DNA of 64,000 nt from Phycisphaerales bacterium (lineage in GTDB: Bacteria; Planctomycetota; Phycisphaerae; Phycisphaerales; UBA1924). Positions within the stretch are counted from its first letter, which is position 1. Every line of letters starts with the position of its first letter. Where the stretch lies: assembly GCA_019744815.1 (NCBI GenBank), contig JAIEUA010000001.1:62001-126000 (forward strand). The letters run 5' to 3'. A program made the position numbers and the translations under genes. The notes beneath the pieces were generated by a model, which saw only the letters and a list, made by a program, of their open reading frames with translations, did not search any database and had not been told where the DNA came from. Below are positions 34,668-42,722 of this stretch, one piece after another.

Positions 34668-37600
34668 CTACGGGCAGAGCACGGCGTTGTAGGCCACGAT
34701 AAAGATCTGGAAGTCGTCGTCGTCGACGACGCGGTCGAAGTTGAAATCCCCGGGGCAGCCCAGTGCCATTCCCGCGTCGGTGCAGTCGAGGATGTTGTAA
34801 GAGAGGACAAAGGCCTGGAAGTCGAGATCGTCGACCACGCCGTCGTTGTTGAGGTCCCACGGGCAGAAGGCGTCGTCGGTGAAGGCGAAAAGCGTGGTCG
34901 GAGGCTTGCGGAAGCTGCCGGTGGCGGCGTCGGGGTTCGAGGTATCACGCACGCCCTGGATGTCCGTGACCGGGGCGCCGTCGGAAGTGGTTTCGAAAAA
35001 GCCGCTGGCCGGGCCGGTCGGAACGCTGGATCGAATCGTGAAGGCCAGGGTGCCGCCCCGGTAGACAAACGGGCGGGTAAACTGAATGAACACTCCCCAG
35101 TCCTCGCGATCGGAGGTGGAGCGCGCGGACCACGAGCCGGGTTTGAGCGTGAGCGGCCCGGAACGAACCTGAACCAGATCGGAACCGTCGTTGTTCGCGA
35201 CCGTCAGGCTCGCGGTCGCGGCCGTCTTGGGCGAGGTGCTCATCCACAGGTCGAATCGCGTGAACGAAACACCGGCTGACGGGAAGTCGGCAATGGTGCC
35301 CGGCTCCAGCCTCCAGGTCACGCCGTTGATGGTGGCGCCCACGGGAACGCCGACGGCCTCGGGGTTGTAGAGCATCTGGAACGTGCGCGAGACGCCGAAG
35401 AGATCCCGATCAAATGTCGCGGGCGTGGCGATCCGCGACTTCGGTGTGGTTCCCGCGGGGATGTACCCGAGCTGGATGGCGGCACCGCTGACGGCGAACA
35501 GGGAGCCGTTGGCTGCCGCCTTGTTGCCGAGGTTGAACGCCGCCCGGGTCGCCGTTGCCGGTCCGGCGCTCCGGAGGTTCGGACCGCCATTGTTCACGGG
35601 TGCGTGACGGATCGTGATGCACAACGAGCCGCCCTTGTACACGAAGCCCCGGTCGAAGGTGATGGTGGCGCCGAACCGGCCGGTGGAGCCAGCGGGCAAG
35701 GCACCGGGTTCCCAAGCGATGGGTCCCGATCGGACAATGGTCGCATCGGCACCGGCGTTGTCCGCGAACGTTGTGCTCATGCTCTGGGGCTGGTTGGCGG
35801 CGCTGCTGATCTCGATGGAGAGATCGTCAGCGTTCACGCCCGTCGCGCCGGGCCACGCGGCCTGTGACGAATCGGCCACCAGACTGAGCGAGGTGATCAG
35901 GCCGCCCACGGGGATGTAGCTCAATTCGGAGGCAGCGAGCAAGACCTGAAGCGTGCCTTCGCTGGACGAAGTCGGAGCGCTGGAACCGTAGATGCCGTTG
36001 AATCCGACGCCGTCCTTGAGCGAGTTGGGCACCAGGACCTGAGCGTCGGCGGAGTAGCGGGCGACGGGAACGTTGCTGATGACCGAGATGGTGGCGGCGT
36101 TCACGGTGCCGGGGTTCAATCCGCCGCGTGCAAACGGTTGGAGCGTCGTGTTGCTTCCGGTGACGGCGTCCACCTGGCCGCTGACGCCGACCGCGATGCC
36201 CTGGTTGTTGATGAGCATGTCGAGGGCACCGGCTCGGTAGGCATAGGGCTCCGCGAAGGGGATGGTCCAAGTGAAGGCCGCGGTTCCGGTCGCGGGCTTG
36301 GCGGCCATGGCGCCGGCGGGCACGCCGAGCGAACCGCTGCGAACGGTGACGGCGTCGGAGCCGCTGTTGGAGGCGACCGTGGACGACATCGTTGCGGGAG
36401 TCAGCGGGCTCCTGCTGAGGCGAACATCAAACTGCGGGTAGTTGCCCAGCGCCGGGGGCCAGGCGGTCGGCGTGTTGTTGCGGAAGCTCACCTCATTGAG
36501 CCACGTGCCCGGGCCGACGGTCTGGAACTGCTCGGGGCCGTAGAGGTACTGGCTGGTGAAGCCGATGGACCGCGCGAAGCCGACGTAGAAATCGCCGGGC
36601 ACGGTGTCGGCAAACTGCTTGAGGGCATAGATCTTGGTCACGCCGTCGCCGAAGGGGGACTGCACCGGCGGGACGAACGAAAGGCGCACGATGAAGGCGC
36701 TACCTCCTGAAGAACTGGTGGCCGTCCTGGGGGAGGCGGTCTTGCCGTTCGCAACGGCGGACCCAACGACGCAGTCGGCGAATTTCACGGGAGAGATTCC
36801 GCCGGCGCTCTGGATATCGATCGCCAATGCGCCGCCCTGATAGAGGTATGGCGTCTGGAAGTCGATGACGGGACCCCAGCCTTCGGGCGTGGTTCCGGTG
36901 TTGGCTCCGGCCGGGTAGACCCCGGCGGGCAGAAAGTACGACCCGTCCCGGACGCGCACCGCGTTGAGCTGGTTGCTCGCGTACGTGTTGCTCATGGAGG
37001 CCGGCGTGAGCGGCGATTGAGAGAGCCAGATCTCGTAGTCGGCGTTGGTCGAGTCGGCCGCCGGCCAGCCGGTTGTTTCGGCGTTGCGAAGGCGGAGCTG
37101 CATGCCGGTGATCAAACTGCCGGGCGGAACTGAGGCGAACTGGTCGGCTGCGTAGAGCGACATGTGACGCCCGTCGCTGAACGCGCCGAGCGGGATGGAG
37201 TTTTCGCTGCTGCCCGCGACGGTGTCGTTGGCGTTGGGGAGCGTGACGGCCTGGGTGTTGGGCGGGGTGATGCCCAGCCGGATGATCATCGCGCTGGTGA
37301 GAAAGCCGCTCGTTTCCGCGTTCGAGGTCGTGTTCCCGAGCGCACGGCCCACGTCCGTGGACGTGACCGCGTCGCAGTAGACGACCGTGCTGGTGCCGGT
37401 GTTGCGGAGCTCGATGACCAGCGGCCCGCCGGTGTAGGTGTACGGCGTGAAGAGGGTGATGACCGGTCCCCATCCTTCGGGGGTCGATCCGGTCGCGGCA
37501 CCGGCCGGATAGGCACCGGCCGCGAGGTTCAGTGGGCCGGAGCGGACGACCACCGGATTGGCGATGTTGTCGGCGAGCGTGGTCGAGAGCGTGGCGGGCG

Positions 37601-37931
37601 TTTTGGTCGAGCCCCCCATCTTGATCTCGTAACTGGCAATCGTCGACGCGGACGGAGGCCAGTTCGCCGACTCAGCGTTCCGCAGGCGGAGCTGGATCGA
37701 GGTGATCTTGCCGCCGATGGGAAGACCCACCAACTGGCTGGCCGGGTAGAGCACCTGAAAGGTGCCGCCGGCGCCCGCACCGATGGGGATGCTGTTGTTG
37801 GAGTCGCCCGCGATGGAAGCGTTCGTGGGGGGCACGACCTCGAAGGACTGAGCCTTCGCGAATGGCGTCAGGGACGCCAGCGCCATCAACGCCGTGCCGA
37901 CCGCTGTGTGCCAAGAAAGGTGAGTACGCAT
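34668..37931 (-). CDS. Secreted protein with five beta-domain repeats and GC-type dockerin-like tag
   Basis: The protein has 1087 residues. ATG at 37931 follows AAGGAG, with a signal peptide ending FAKAQ near residue 29. Five units of about 190-210 residues repeat the order IPxGxxITSxxLRL..., W-P-A, YEIxLSxSPxTPATMSxT, A-N...VRSGxLxLxAGxxPAG, WGPxIxFxxPYxYxGGxLxIxI. Each looks like a beta-sandwich. I do not know the family, though the style fits extracellular binding modules. The C-terminal block RKPPTTLFAFTDDAFCPWDL leads into the tag (DFQAF and DFQIF halves), which ends AVLCP. The neighbour at 33244 and the fragment at 38149 are paralogs, so this locus has expanded by duplication. The extracellular role is unknown. 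Confidence 0.86.
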   Translation of the reverse strand: MRTHLSWHTAVGTALMALASLTPFAKAQSFEVVPPTNASIAGDSNNSIPIGAGAGGTFQVLYPASQLVGLPIGGKITSIQLRLRNAESANWPPSASTIASYEIKMGGSTKTPATLSTTLADNIANPVVVRSGPLNLAAGAYPAGAATGSTPEGWGPVITLFTPYTYTGGPLVIELRNTGTSTVVYCDAVTSTDVGRALGNTTSNAETSGFLTSAMIIRLGITPPNTQAVTLPNANDTVAGSSENSIPLGAFSDGRHMSLYAADQFASVPPGSLITGMQLRLRNAETTGWPAADSTNADYEIWLSQSPLTPASMSNTYASNQLNAVRVRDGSYFLPAGVYPAGANTGTTPEGWGPVIDFQTPYLYQGGALAIDIQSAGGISPVKFADCVVGSAVANGKTASPRTATSSSGGSAFIVRLSFVPPVQSPFGDGVTKIYALKQFADTVPGDFYVGFARSIGFTSQYLYGPEQFQTVGPGTWLNEVSFRNNTPTAWPPALGNYPQFDVRLSRSPLTPATMSSTVASNSGSDAVTVRSGSLGVPAGAMAAKPATGTAAFTWTIPFAEPYAYRAGALDMLINNQGIAVGVSGQVDAVTGSNTTLQPFARGGLNPGTVNAATISVISNVPVARYSADAQVLVPNSLKDGVGFNGIYGSSAPTSSSEGTLQVLLAASELSYIPVGGLITSLSLVADSSQAAWPGATGVNADDLSIEISSAANQPQSMSTTFADNAGADATIVRSGPIAWEPGALPAGSTGRFGATITFDRGFVYKGGSLCITIRHAPVNNGGPNLRSAGPATATRAAFNLGNKAAANGSLFAVSGAAIQLGYIPAGTTPKSRIATPATFDRDLFGVSRTFQMLYNPEAVGVPVGATINGVTWRLEPGTIADFPSAGVSFTRFDLWMSTSPKTAATASLTVANNDGSDLVQVRSGPLTLKPGSWSARSTSDREDWGVFIQFTRPFVYRGGTLAFTIRSSVPTGPASGFFETTSDGAPVTDIQGVRDTSNPDAATGSFRKPPTTLFAFTDDAFCPWDLNNDGVVDDLDFQAFVLSYNILDCTDAGMALGCPGDFNFDRVVDDDDFQIFIVAYNAVLCP

Positions 37932-38090
37932 GCCAGGCTCCTTCGAGCGCCCGGCGTTCCCACGCCGAGCTTCTTCAAGACTACCGGATAACGGAGTCAG
38001 GACCAAAGGAAGAATGCGGATTTCCTGTCCATGAAACCAGATCTCGAAGGCGCCCGGGCCCGCGTGGAATACGAACACCCGGCCATCCAA

Positions 38091-38120
38091 AGAGAAACGC
38101 GAGGCCATGAGGGCCTCGCG
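38091..38120 (-). terminator. Terminator downstream of thiL and the gene fragment
   Basis: On the minus strand, CGCGAGGCC and GGCCTCGCG pair around CTCAT, followed by TTTCTCTTTGG. Confidence 0.65.
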
Positions 38121-38148
38121 CGGGGAGTGCGGCTGCGCCATTGTTTGA

Positions 38149-38429
38149 CGGGCAGACCACGGCGTTGTACGACCGGACGAAGGGCAGGAAGTCGTCGTCG
38201 TTGACGATGCCGTCGTTGTTGAGATCGGCGGGTCAGATGGCGTCGTCGGTGAAGGCGAATCGAGCGGCGAGGGCACCCAAGCCCGAGCGGACGGTCGCGA
38301 CGTCCGGGCTGGTGGTGTTGCGCCCACCAGCGGCTCCGAGGTTGTGGACGTCGAGCAGCTGAGCCGATCCCCCGTTGGCGGTGATCGCGCCGGCACGGAT
38401 GGTCATGACGATCGGGCCGCCACGAGAAG
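38149..38429 (-). pseudogene. 3' fragment of a tagged beta-domain protein gene, with a stop in place of a tag cysteine
   Basis: Read on the minus strand from 38429, the frame gives SRGGPIVMTIRAG, then NTTSPDVATVRSGLGALAAR and FAFTDDAI. A TGA follows at 38235-38233, and the same frame then continues PADLNNDGIVNDDDFLPFV and ends SYNAVVCP. Relatives read FTDDAFCPWDLNNDG here, so TGA replaces the TGC codon of the first tag cysteine. The normal stop after CP is also changed (TCA). There is no start, signal peptide or upstream beta domains. The fragment begins exactly where the thiL stop lies, which makes it the relic of a truncated paralog of the gene at 34668. Confidence 0.75.
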
Positions 38430-39350
38430 CTAGTGATCCCACCCCATCGCGGCGGCGTCGAGTTCCTCGGCTTGGTGACAGATGACGCAGCCGGATCCGA
38501 CGCGCGCCGCGCCGACGCGGGTCAGGGCCGCGCCCGTGACCGGGCAGATGGGCGGCAGATCGCAACCGGCCTCGACGCACAGCAGCAACTCGTAGTCCTC
38601 GCCGTCGCCCGCCGCGACCCGCCAGTCGCTCACTCCAGCGTTTCGCGGGATCGCCGAAGCCTGCAACTCGATCCGCACGCCCGAGGCCGATGCGATGCGC
38701 GCCGCGTCGCGCCCTAAACCATCGGACACGTCGATCATCGCGTGCACGCGCTCGCCGAAGGTGTCGAGCAGCCACGCCGCCTCGCGCAGGCGGGGCTCGA
38801 AGGTGAGGTGCCGCCCGAGGCCCGTGGCGCGATCGAACGAGCCGCCCAACGCGCCAGTGACGTACACCTGATCGCCCGGCTTCGCGCCCGCGCGGGTGAC
38901 GACGTGACCGGACGGGTGGGCCACGCCAATCGCGGTCACGGTCAGCGTCAGCGGCGACGCGGCGTCGGGCATGGTTGCCAGATCGCCGCCGACCATGGGA
39001 CAGTTCCAATGCTCGGCCCATTTCTTGATCGAGACGCACAACGCGTCGGCGTCGCTCTGCGCGAAGCCCGCGGGCAGGGCGCCGGTTGCGAGCGCACACC
39101 ACGGCGTCGCGCCCATCGCGGCCAGATCCGAGATCGAGCGGGCCACGGCCTTGCGAGCAACCAGATCCAGCGGCGTGCCGGGCGCGAAGTGGCGACGCTC
39201 GATGACTTGATCGACCGTCAGCAGCATCGCGCCGCCCGGCGGACGGACCACGGCACAGTCGTCGCCGGGGCCCATGAGCACATGCGGAAACGCCGCGGGC
39301 ATGCCCACGGACCGCTCGGCGATGCGTTGAAGGAGATCGCTCTCGCGCAC
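38430..39350 (-). CDS. thiL: Thiamine-monophosphate kinase
   Basis: ThiL phosphorylates thiamine monophosphate to the active cofactor, thiamine diphosphate, in the cytoplasm. From GTG at 39350 the protein has 306 residues and starts VRESDLLQRIAERS, the usual family N-terminus. An earlier GTG at 39416 would add 22 residues of no family character. Signatures are GPGDDCAVV, TVDQVIERRHF, AVARSISDLAAMGATPWCAL, CPMVGGDLAT (metal and nucleotide site), VTGALGGSFDRATG, MIDVSDGLGRDAARIA and GDGEDYELL. It ends the gene run from the methylmalonyl-CoA block but has no pathway link to it, and a pseudogene fragment abuts its 3' end. The sequence GVRIELQASAIP is standard for the family. Confidence 0.93.
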   Translation of the reverse strand: MRESDLLQRIAERSVGMPAAFPHVLMGPGDDCAVVRPPGGAMLLTVDQVIERRHFAPGTPLDLVARKAVARSISDLAAMGATPWCALATGALPAGFAQSDADALCVSIKKWAEHWNCPMVGGDLATMPDAASPLTLTVTAIGVAHPSGHVVTRAGAKPGDQVYVTGALGGSFDRATGLGRHLTFEPRLREAAWLLDTFGERVHAMIDVSDGLGRDAARIASASGVRIELQASAIPRNAGVSDWRVAAGDGEDYELLLCVEAGCDLPPICPVTGAALTRVGAARVGSGCVICHQAEELDAAAMGWDH

Positions 39351-39449
39351 CAGGAACGGTAGCGGGCAAGCGAGGATCGCCTCAGGCGGGTGTCTCGATG
39401 GACGAAGGGAGTTCACACCGCTAGGAACGTGCTCACAGAAGGTGCTTCA

Positions 39450-39560
39450 GAAAGCGAGCCGGGGCGTCCTCGCCCCGTGCGAAGAGGCTCGCGTTGCTGG
39501 CGGAACGCAGAGAATCCGTGTGCGTATAGCCCCGGGGCGAGGACGCCCCGGCTCGCTTTC
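39450..39560. repeat. Perfect 28-bp inverted repeat (GAAAGCGAGCCGGGGCG type)
   Basis: The arms at 39450-39477 and 39533-39560 are exact reverse complements. Each arm contains the internal palindrome CGGGGCGTCCTCGCCCCG. The 55-base centre is unrelated to neighbouring genes. It lies just past the biotinyl carrier stop at 39566. Confidence 0.85.
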
Positions 39561-39565
39561 GCGTT

Positions 39566-40060
39566 CTACCCGATCCGCGCCAGCACCTGGCCCGGCTTCA
39601 CCGCTTCGCCCTTCTTGATCAGAACATCGCGCACCGTGCCGGCCAGCAACGATCGGATCGAGCCCGCGAACGCTTGCTCGCCGGTCGAGACTAGCTTCGA
39701 CACCTCGAGCACCACGAGTGAATCGCCGACCTTGATCGCGTCGCCGATCTTCACACGCACCTCGCCGACGGTGCCGGAGACCGGTGCGCACACCTCGCCG
39801 GGCTTGCCTTCGGAGACTTGGTGCCAGCCCTTCGCGTCCACTTTGGGGTCGGGCTTGGGATCGGCCTTGTGCTCACCTTTGGCCTCGGCCTTGGTCTCGA
39901 TCACCGCGGCGGGCTTGCCGTCTGGTTTGCTTTCCAGTTTCGCTGCGGGCGTGGGCTTGAGAACCGGTGCCGCCGGAGCGGCCGCGGTCGGCAGCGCGGC
40001 ATCGAGCATCTCGACCTCCACGTCGTACTTCTTGCCCTCGACGGTGATACGCATCTTCAT
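39566..40060 (-). CDS. Biotinyl (BCCP-like) carrier subunit of an acyl-CoA carboxylase or decarboxylase
   Basis: The protein has 164 residues, with ATG at 40060 after GGAG. The N-terminus MKMRITVEGKKYDVEVEMLD matches carrier subunits of methylmalonyl/propionyl-CoA biotin enzymes. A long Ala/Lys/Pro hinge (residues 24-85) follows. The last 75 residues form a biotinyl domain (VCAPVSGTVGEVRVKIGDAI, VKPGQVLARIG). The modified lysine should be K122, in VLEVSKLVS. Nearly all family members have AMKM here, so both flanking methionines are replaced. It could still be biotinylated, be lipoylated, or be unmodified; the position 42 residues from the end fits either domain type. It sits 410 bases downstream of the carboxyltransferase gene and is probably its partner. 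Confidence 0.85.
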   Translation of the reverse strand: MKMRITVEGKKYDVEVEMLDAALPTAAAPAAPVLKPTPAAKLESKPDGKPAAVIETKAEAKGEHKADPKPDPKVDAKGWHQVSEGKPGEVCAPVSGTVGEVRVKIGDAIKVGDSLVVLEVSKLVSTGEQAFAGSIRSLLAGTVRDVLIKKGEAVKPGQVLARIG

Positions 40061-40298
40061 GGCAGGCTCCGATCCAGTGGGCTTCGGTCGATGGTGTTGC
40101 GACGCGGCGCGTGCATCGACCTCACCTGCGAACGGCTGTCGCTCAGCCAGCTCGCGCGGGTATCGCGTTCATCCAGCGGCGTGATCCACGTCGCCCGCGC
40201 CCGCGGGCCGCAAGCCGCGGCCACCGCGGCGGCGATCACGACGACGTGCTCGGGGGGAATTGCGGTGATGGTTGGGGCTGCGTTCATGGTCATTCGAT

Positions 40299-40465
40299 TT
40301 TCACCACAGAGGCACAGAGGCACAGAGAGGAAGATTTGGGAAAGGCAAAGAGAGTCGGATGCCGCTCTCAATCGCGCAAGGCGTGGGGCACCCCCGCTTC
40401 ATCCTCGAATCACATTGTCTTTCCCCAACTCTCCTCTCTGTGCCTCTGTGTCTCCGTGGTAAATC
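40299..40465. repeat. Long imperfect inverted repeat with ACAGAGGC periodicity
   Basis: The left arm at about 40299-40350 (TTTCACCACAGAGGCACAGA, then GGCACAGAGAGGAAGATTTG) is inverted at about 40414-40465 (TCTCTGTGCCTCTGTGTCTC). The 63-base centre has its own hairpin, GTGGGG/CACCCC. The arms show 9-base periodicity. It fills most of the 410-base gap between the carboxyltransferase and the carrier gene (40061-40470); the rest of that gap holds no recognisable gene. Confidence 0.8.
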
Positions 40466-40470
40466 CTTCT

Positions 40471-42114
40471 TCAAAGCGGGATCAACCCGTGCTTCTTCTC
40501 CGGCCGCAGCTCGCGCTTGTTCTTGAGCACGTGCAGCGACATGGCGATGAATCGACGCGTCTCGCTGGGTTCGATCACGTCGTCGACCATCCGCCGCCCC
40601 GCGGCGACGTACGGGTTGCTAAACGTGTTGCGGTACAGGGCGACCAGCTCGGCCTTCTTGGCGTTCTTGTCGGTGGCCTCGCTGATCTCCTTCTTGAAGA
40701 TCACCTCGGCGGCGCCCTCGGCGCCCATCACCGCGATCTCGGCGGTGGGCCACGCGGCGACCGAGTCGGCGCCCAAATCCTTGCTCGCCATCGCGACGTA
40801 CGCGCCGCCGAAGGCCTTGCGGACGATGACCGTGATCTTCGGCACGGTGGCCGCGGAGTAGGAGAAGAGCAGCTTGGCGCCGTGACGGATGATCCCGCCG
40901 TACTCCTGCTGCACACCGGGGAAGTAGCCGGGCGTGTCGACGAGCGTGACGATCGGGACGTTGAAGGCGTTGCAGAAGCGGATGAAGCGCGAGGCCTTGT
41001 CCGACGAGTCGATGTCGAGGGCTCCCGCCTTCACGCCCGGGTTATTCGCGACGATGCCGACGCTGTGCCCGTTGATGCGAGCAAAGCCGATGATGACGCT
41101 GCCCGCGAACCCGGCCTGCACTTCCAGGAAGTCGGCGCGGTCCACCAGCAGGTTGATCACTTTGTGCATGTCGTACGTGAACCGCGCGTCGTTCGGAAGC
41201 ACCTCGTTCAGCGCGGGCACGCTGCCCGGGGCTTCATCCGGCGCCACGAACGGCGGGTCCTCCGCGTTGTTCGCAGGCAGGAAGCTCAGCAGCTTGCGGC
41301 AGATCTTGGTCGCTTCGATGTCGTTGTCGGCGATGAAGTGGATGTTGCCCGAGTAATGCATGTGCGCCTCGGCGCCGCCGAGCTGCTCGGCGGTCACATC
41401 CTCGCGCGTCACCTGCTTGATCACGTTGGGCCCGGTGATGAACATCTGGGCACGGCGGGTCTGGATGACAAAGTCGGTCAGCGCCGGGCTGTACGCCGCC
41501 CCGCCCGCGCACGGGCCGCAGATGAGCGAGATCTGCGGCACCACACCCGACAGCAGCGTGTTGTGATAGAAGATCTTGCCGTAGCCCGAGAGCGAATCAA
41601 TGCCTTCCTGGATGCGAGCACCGCCGGAATCGTTCACGAAGACGAACGGCGAGCCGGTCTTGAGGCTCGTCCGCATCATCTCCACGATCTTCTCGGCGTG
41701 CGCCTCGCCCACCGCGCCGCCGCCGACGGTGAAATCCTGGCTGGCGAAATGGACCGTGCGGCCATCAATGCGACCCGAGCCGGTCACCACGCCGTCGGCG
41801 GGCAGGTCCTTGCCGGTCATGCCAAAGAGCGTGCAGCGGTGGGTCGCAAAGCCGTAGCGCTCCTGGAACGATCCGGCGTCAATCAGCGCGTCGATGCGTT
41901 CGCGGGCGGTGAGATTGCCCGAGGCGTGCAGCTTGGCGATGCGCTCGGCCCCGCCGCCGAGGGCGACCTTCTCGCGCTTGACCTTCAGCTCGCTCAAGCG
42001 GTCGTTCATGGTGACGACGTTGCTGCCCTTGGGCGGGCCCGAGACCGCGGGTGCGGCGGGGTTGGCTGCTGGATTCGCGGCCTGATTGCTCGGAGAGACA
42101 TTCGAGGTGGTCAC
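40471..42114 (-). CDS. Acyl-CoA carboxyltransferase beta subunit (propionyl-CoA carboxylase / methylmalonyl-CoA decarboxylase type)
   Basis: The protein has 547 residues. GTG at 42114 follows AAAGGA; ATG at 42010 is an alternative, because the first 40 residues are a low-complexity Asn/Ala/Pro lead. The two crotonase-like halves are complete. The N-terminal half has GGGAVGEAHAEKI and NDSGGARIQEG, with the oxyanion-hole segment GPCAGGAAYSPALTDFV. The C-terminal half has DTPGYFPGVQQEYGGIIRHG and VRKAFGGAYVAMASKDLGAD. It transfers the carboxyl group between carboxybiotin and propionyl-CoA. No biotin carboxylase subunit and no membrane decarboxylase subunit is present, so direction cannot be fixed. 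Clustering with epimerase and mutase indicates propionyl-CoA as substrate. Confidence 0.93.
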   Translation of the reverse strand: MTTSNVSPSNQAANPAANPAAPAVSGPPKGSNVVTMNDRLSELKVKREKVALGGGAERIAKLHASGNLTARERIDALIDAGSFQERYGFATHRCTLFGMTGKDLPADGVVTGSGRIDGRTVHFASQDFTVGGGAVGEAHAEKIVEMMRTSLKTGSPFVFVNDSGGARIQEGIDSLSGYGKIFYHNTLLSGVVPQISLICGPCAGGAAYSPALTDFVIQTRRAQMFITGPNVIKQVTREDVTAEQLGGAEAHMHYSGNIHFIADNDIEATKICRKLLSFLPANNAEDPPFVAPDEAPGSVPALNEVLPNDARFTYDMHKVINLLVDRADFLEVQAGFAGSVIIGFARINGHSVGIVANNPGVKAGALDIDSSDKASRFIRFCNAFNVPIVTLVDTPGYFPGVQQEYGGIIRHGAKLLFSYSAATVPKITVIVRKAFGGAYVAMASKDLGADSVAAWPTAEIAVMGAEGAAEVIFKKEISEATDKNAKKAELVALYRNTFSNPYVAAGRRMVDDVIEPSETRRFIAMSLHVLKNKRELRPEKKHGLIPL

Positions 42115-42152
42115 GGCGAGCGTCCTTTCGGGTCGTGCATGTTCAAGCGTGT

Positions 42153-42665
42153 TCAGGCGGCGTGGCCGGTGCACGGGCCATTCCCGTTGCGGCGGGGTTC
42201 GCACAACTCGGTGAGCACGCCGTTGGAAGCCTTGGAATGCAGGAAGGCGATCAGCGAGCCGTGGGCACCCGCCCGCGGATACTCGTCGATGAGCCGCACG
42301 CCCGCCTGATGCAGAGCGGTGAGGCGACCGGCGATGTCAGAGACGGTGTAGGCGATGTGGTGCAAGCCCTCGCCGCGCTTCTCGATGAACTGGGCGATGG
42401 GTGATTCCGGGCTGGTGGGTTCCAACAGCTCGAGCCGCACCGGGTTGTCGGTCGGCCCCAGGGCGTAGAAGGCAACCCGGACCTTCTGGCTCTTCACTTC
42501 TTCGATGCACTCAAACCGGGCACCGAGCACGCCCTCGTAGAACCCACGCTGCTCGTCGAGCGAGCGGACCGCGATCCCGATGTGGTTCACTCCCTTGGCG
42601 GCGACCGGCGAGGCGATCGCCGCGGCAGTGCCCCCCGGGTTGACAACGGCTTCAGGGCTGTTCAT
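42153..42665 (-). CDS. mce: Methylmalonyl-CoA epimerase
   Basis: The enzyme interconverts (S)- and (R)-methylmalonyl-CoA. ATG at 42665 follows AAAGGA, giving 170 residues. After a 35-residue Ala/Pro/Val lead, the vicinal-oxygen-chelate fold is complete: KGVNHIGIAVRSLDEQRGFY, VRVAFYALGPTDNPVRLELL, GEGLHHIAYTVSDI, and a C-terminal GVLTELCEP. The metal ligands His (NHIGIA), His (LHHIAY) and Glu (LTELCE), with a Glu in LLEPTS, are all there. A promoter-like TTGATT-17-TATATT lies upstream, and the carboxyltransferase gene starts 38 bases after its stop. The carrier gene probably follows in the same transcript. Confidence 0.95.
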   Translation of the reverse strand: MNSPEAVVNPGGTAAAIASPVAAKGVNHIGIAVRSLDEQRGFYEGVLGARFECIEEVKSQKVRVAFYALGPTDNPVRLELLEPTSPESPIAQFIEKRGEGLHHIAYTVSDIAGRLTALHQAGVRLIDEYPRAGAHGSLIAFLHSKASNGVLTELCEPRRNGNGPCTGHAA

Positions 42666-42722
42666 TGATCTGGTCCTTTCGAACTGTGTTTCCCCGAATA
42701 CACGAATCGTCTCGACGCTGTC

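Noticed and set aside
40471-42114. Acetyl-CoA carboxylase beta subunit as an alternative to propionyl-CoA type
   Set aside because: It is the single-chain PccB/MmdA type with both halves fused, and its neighbours are methylmalonyl-CoA genes.
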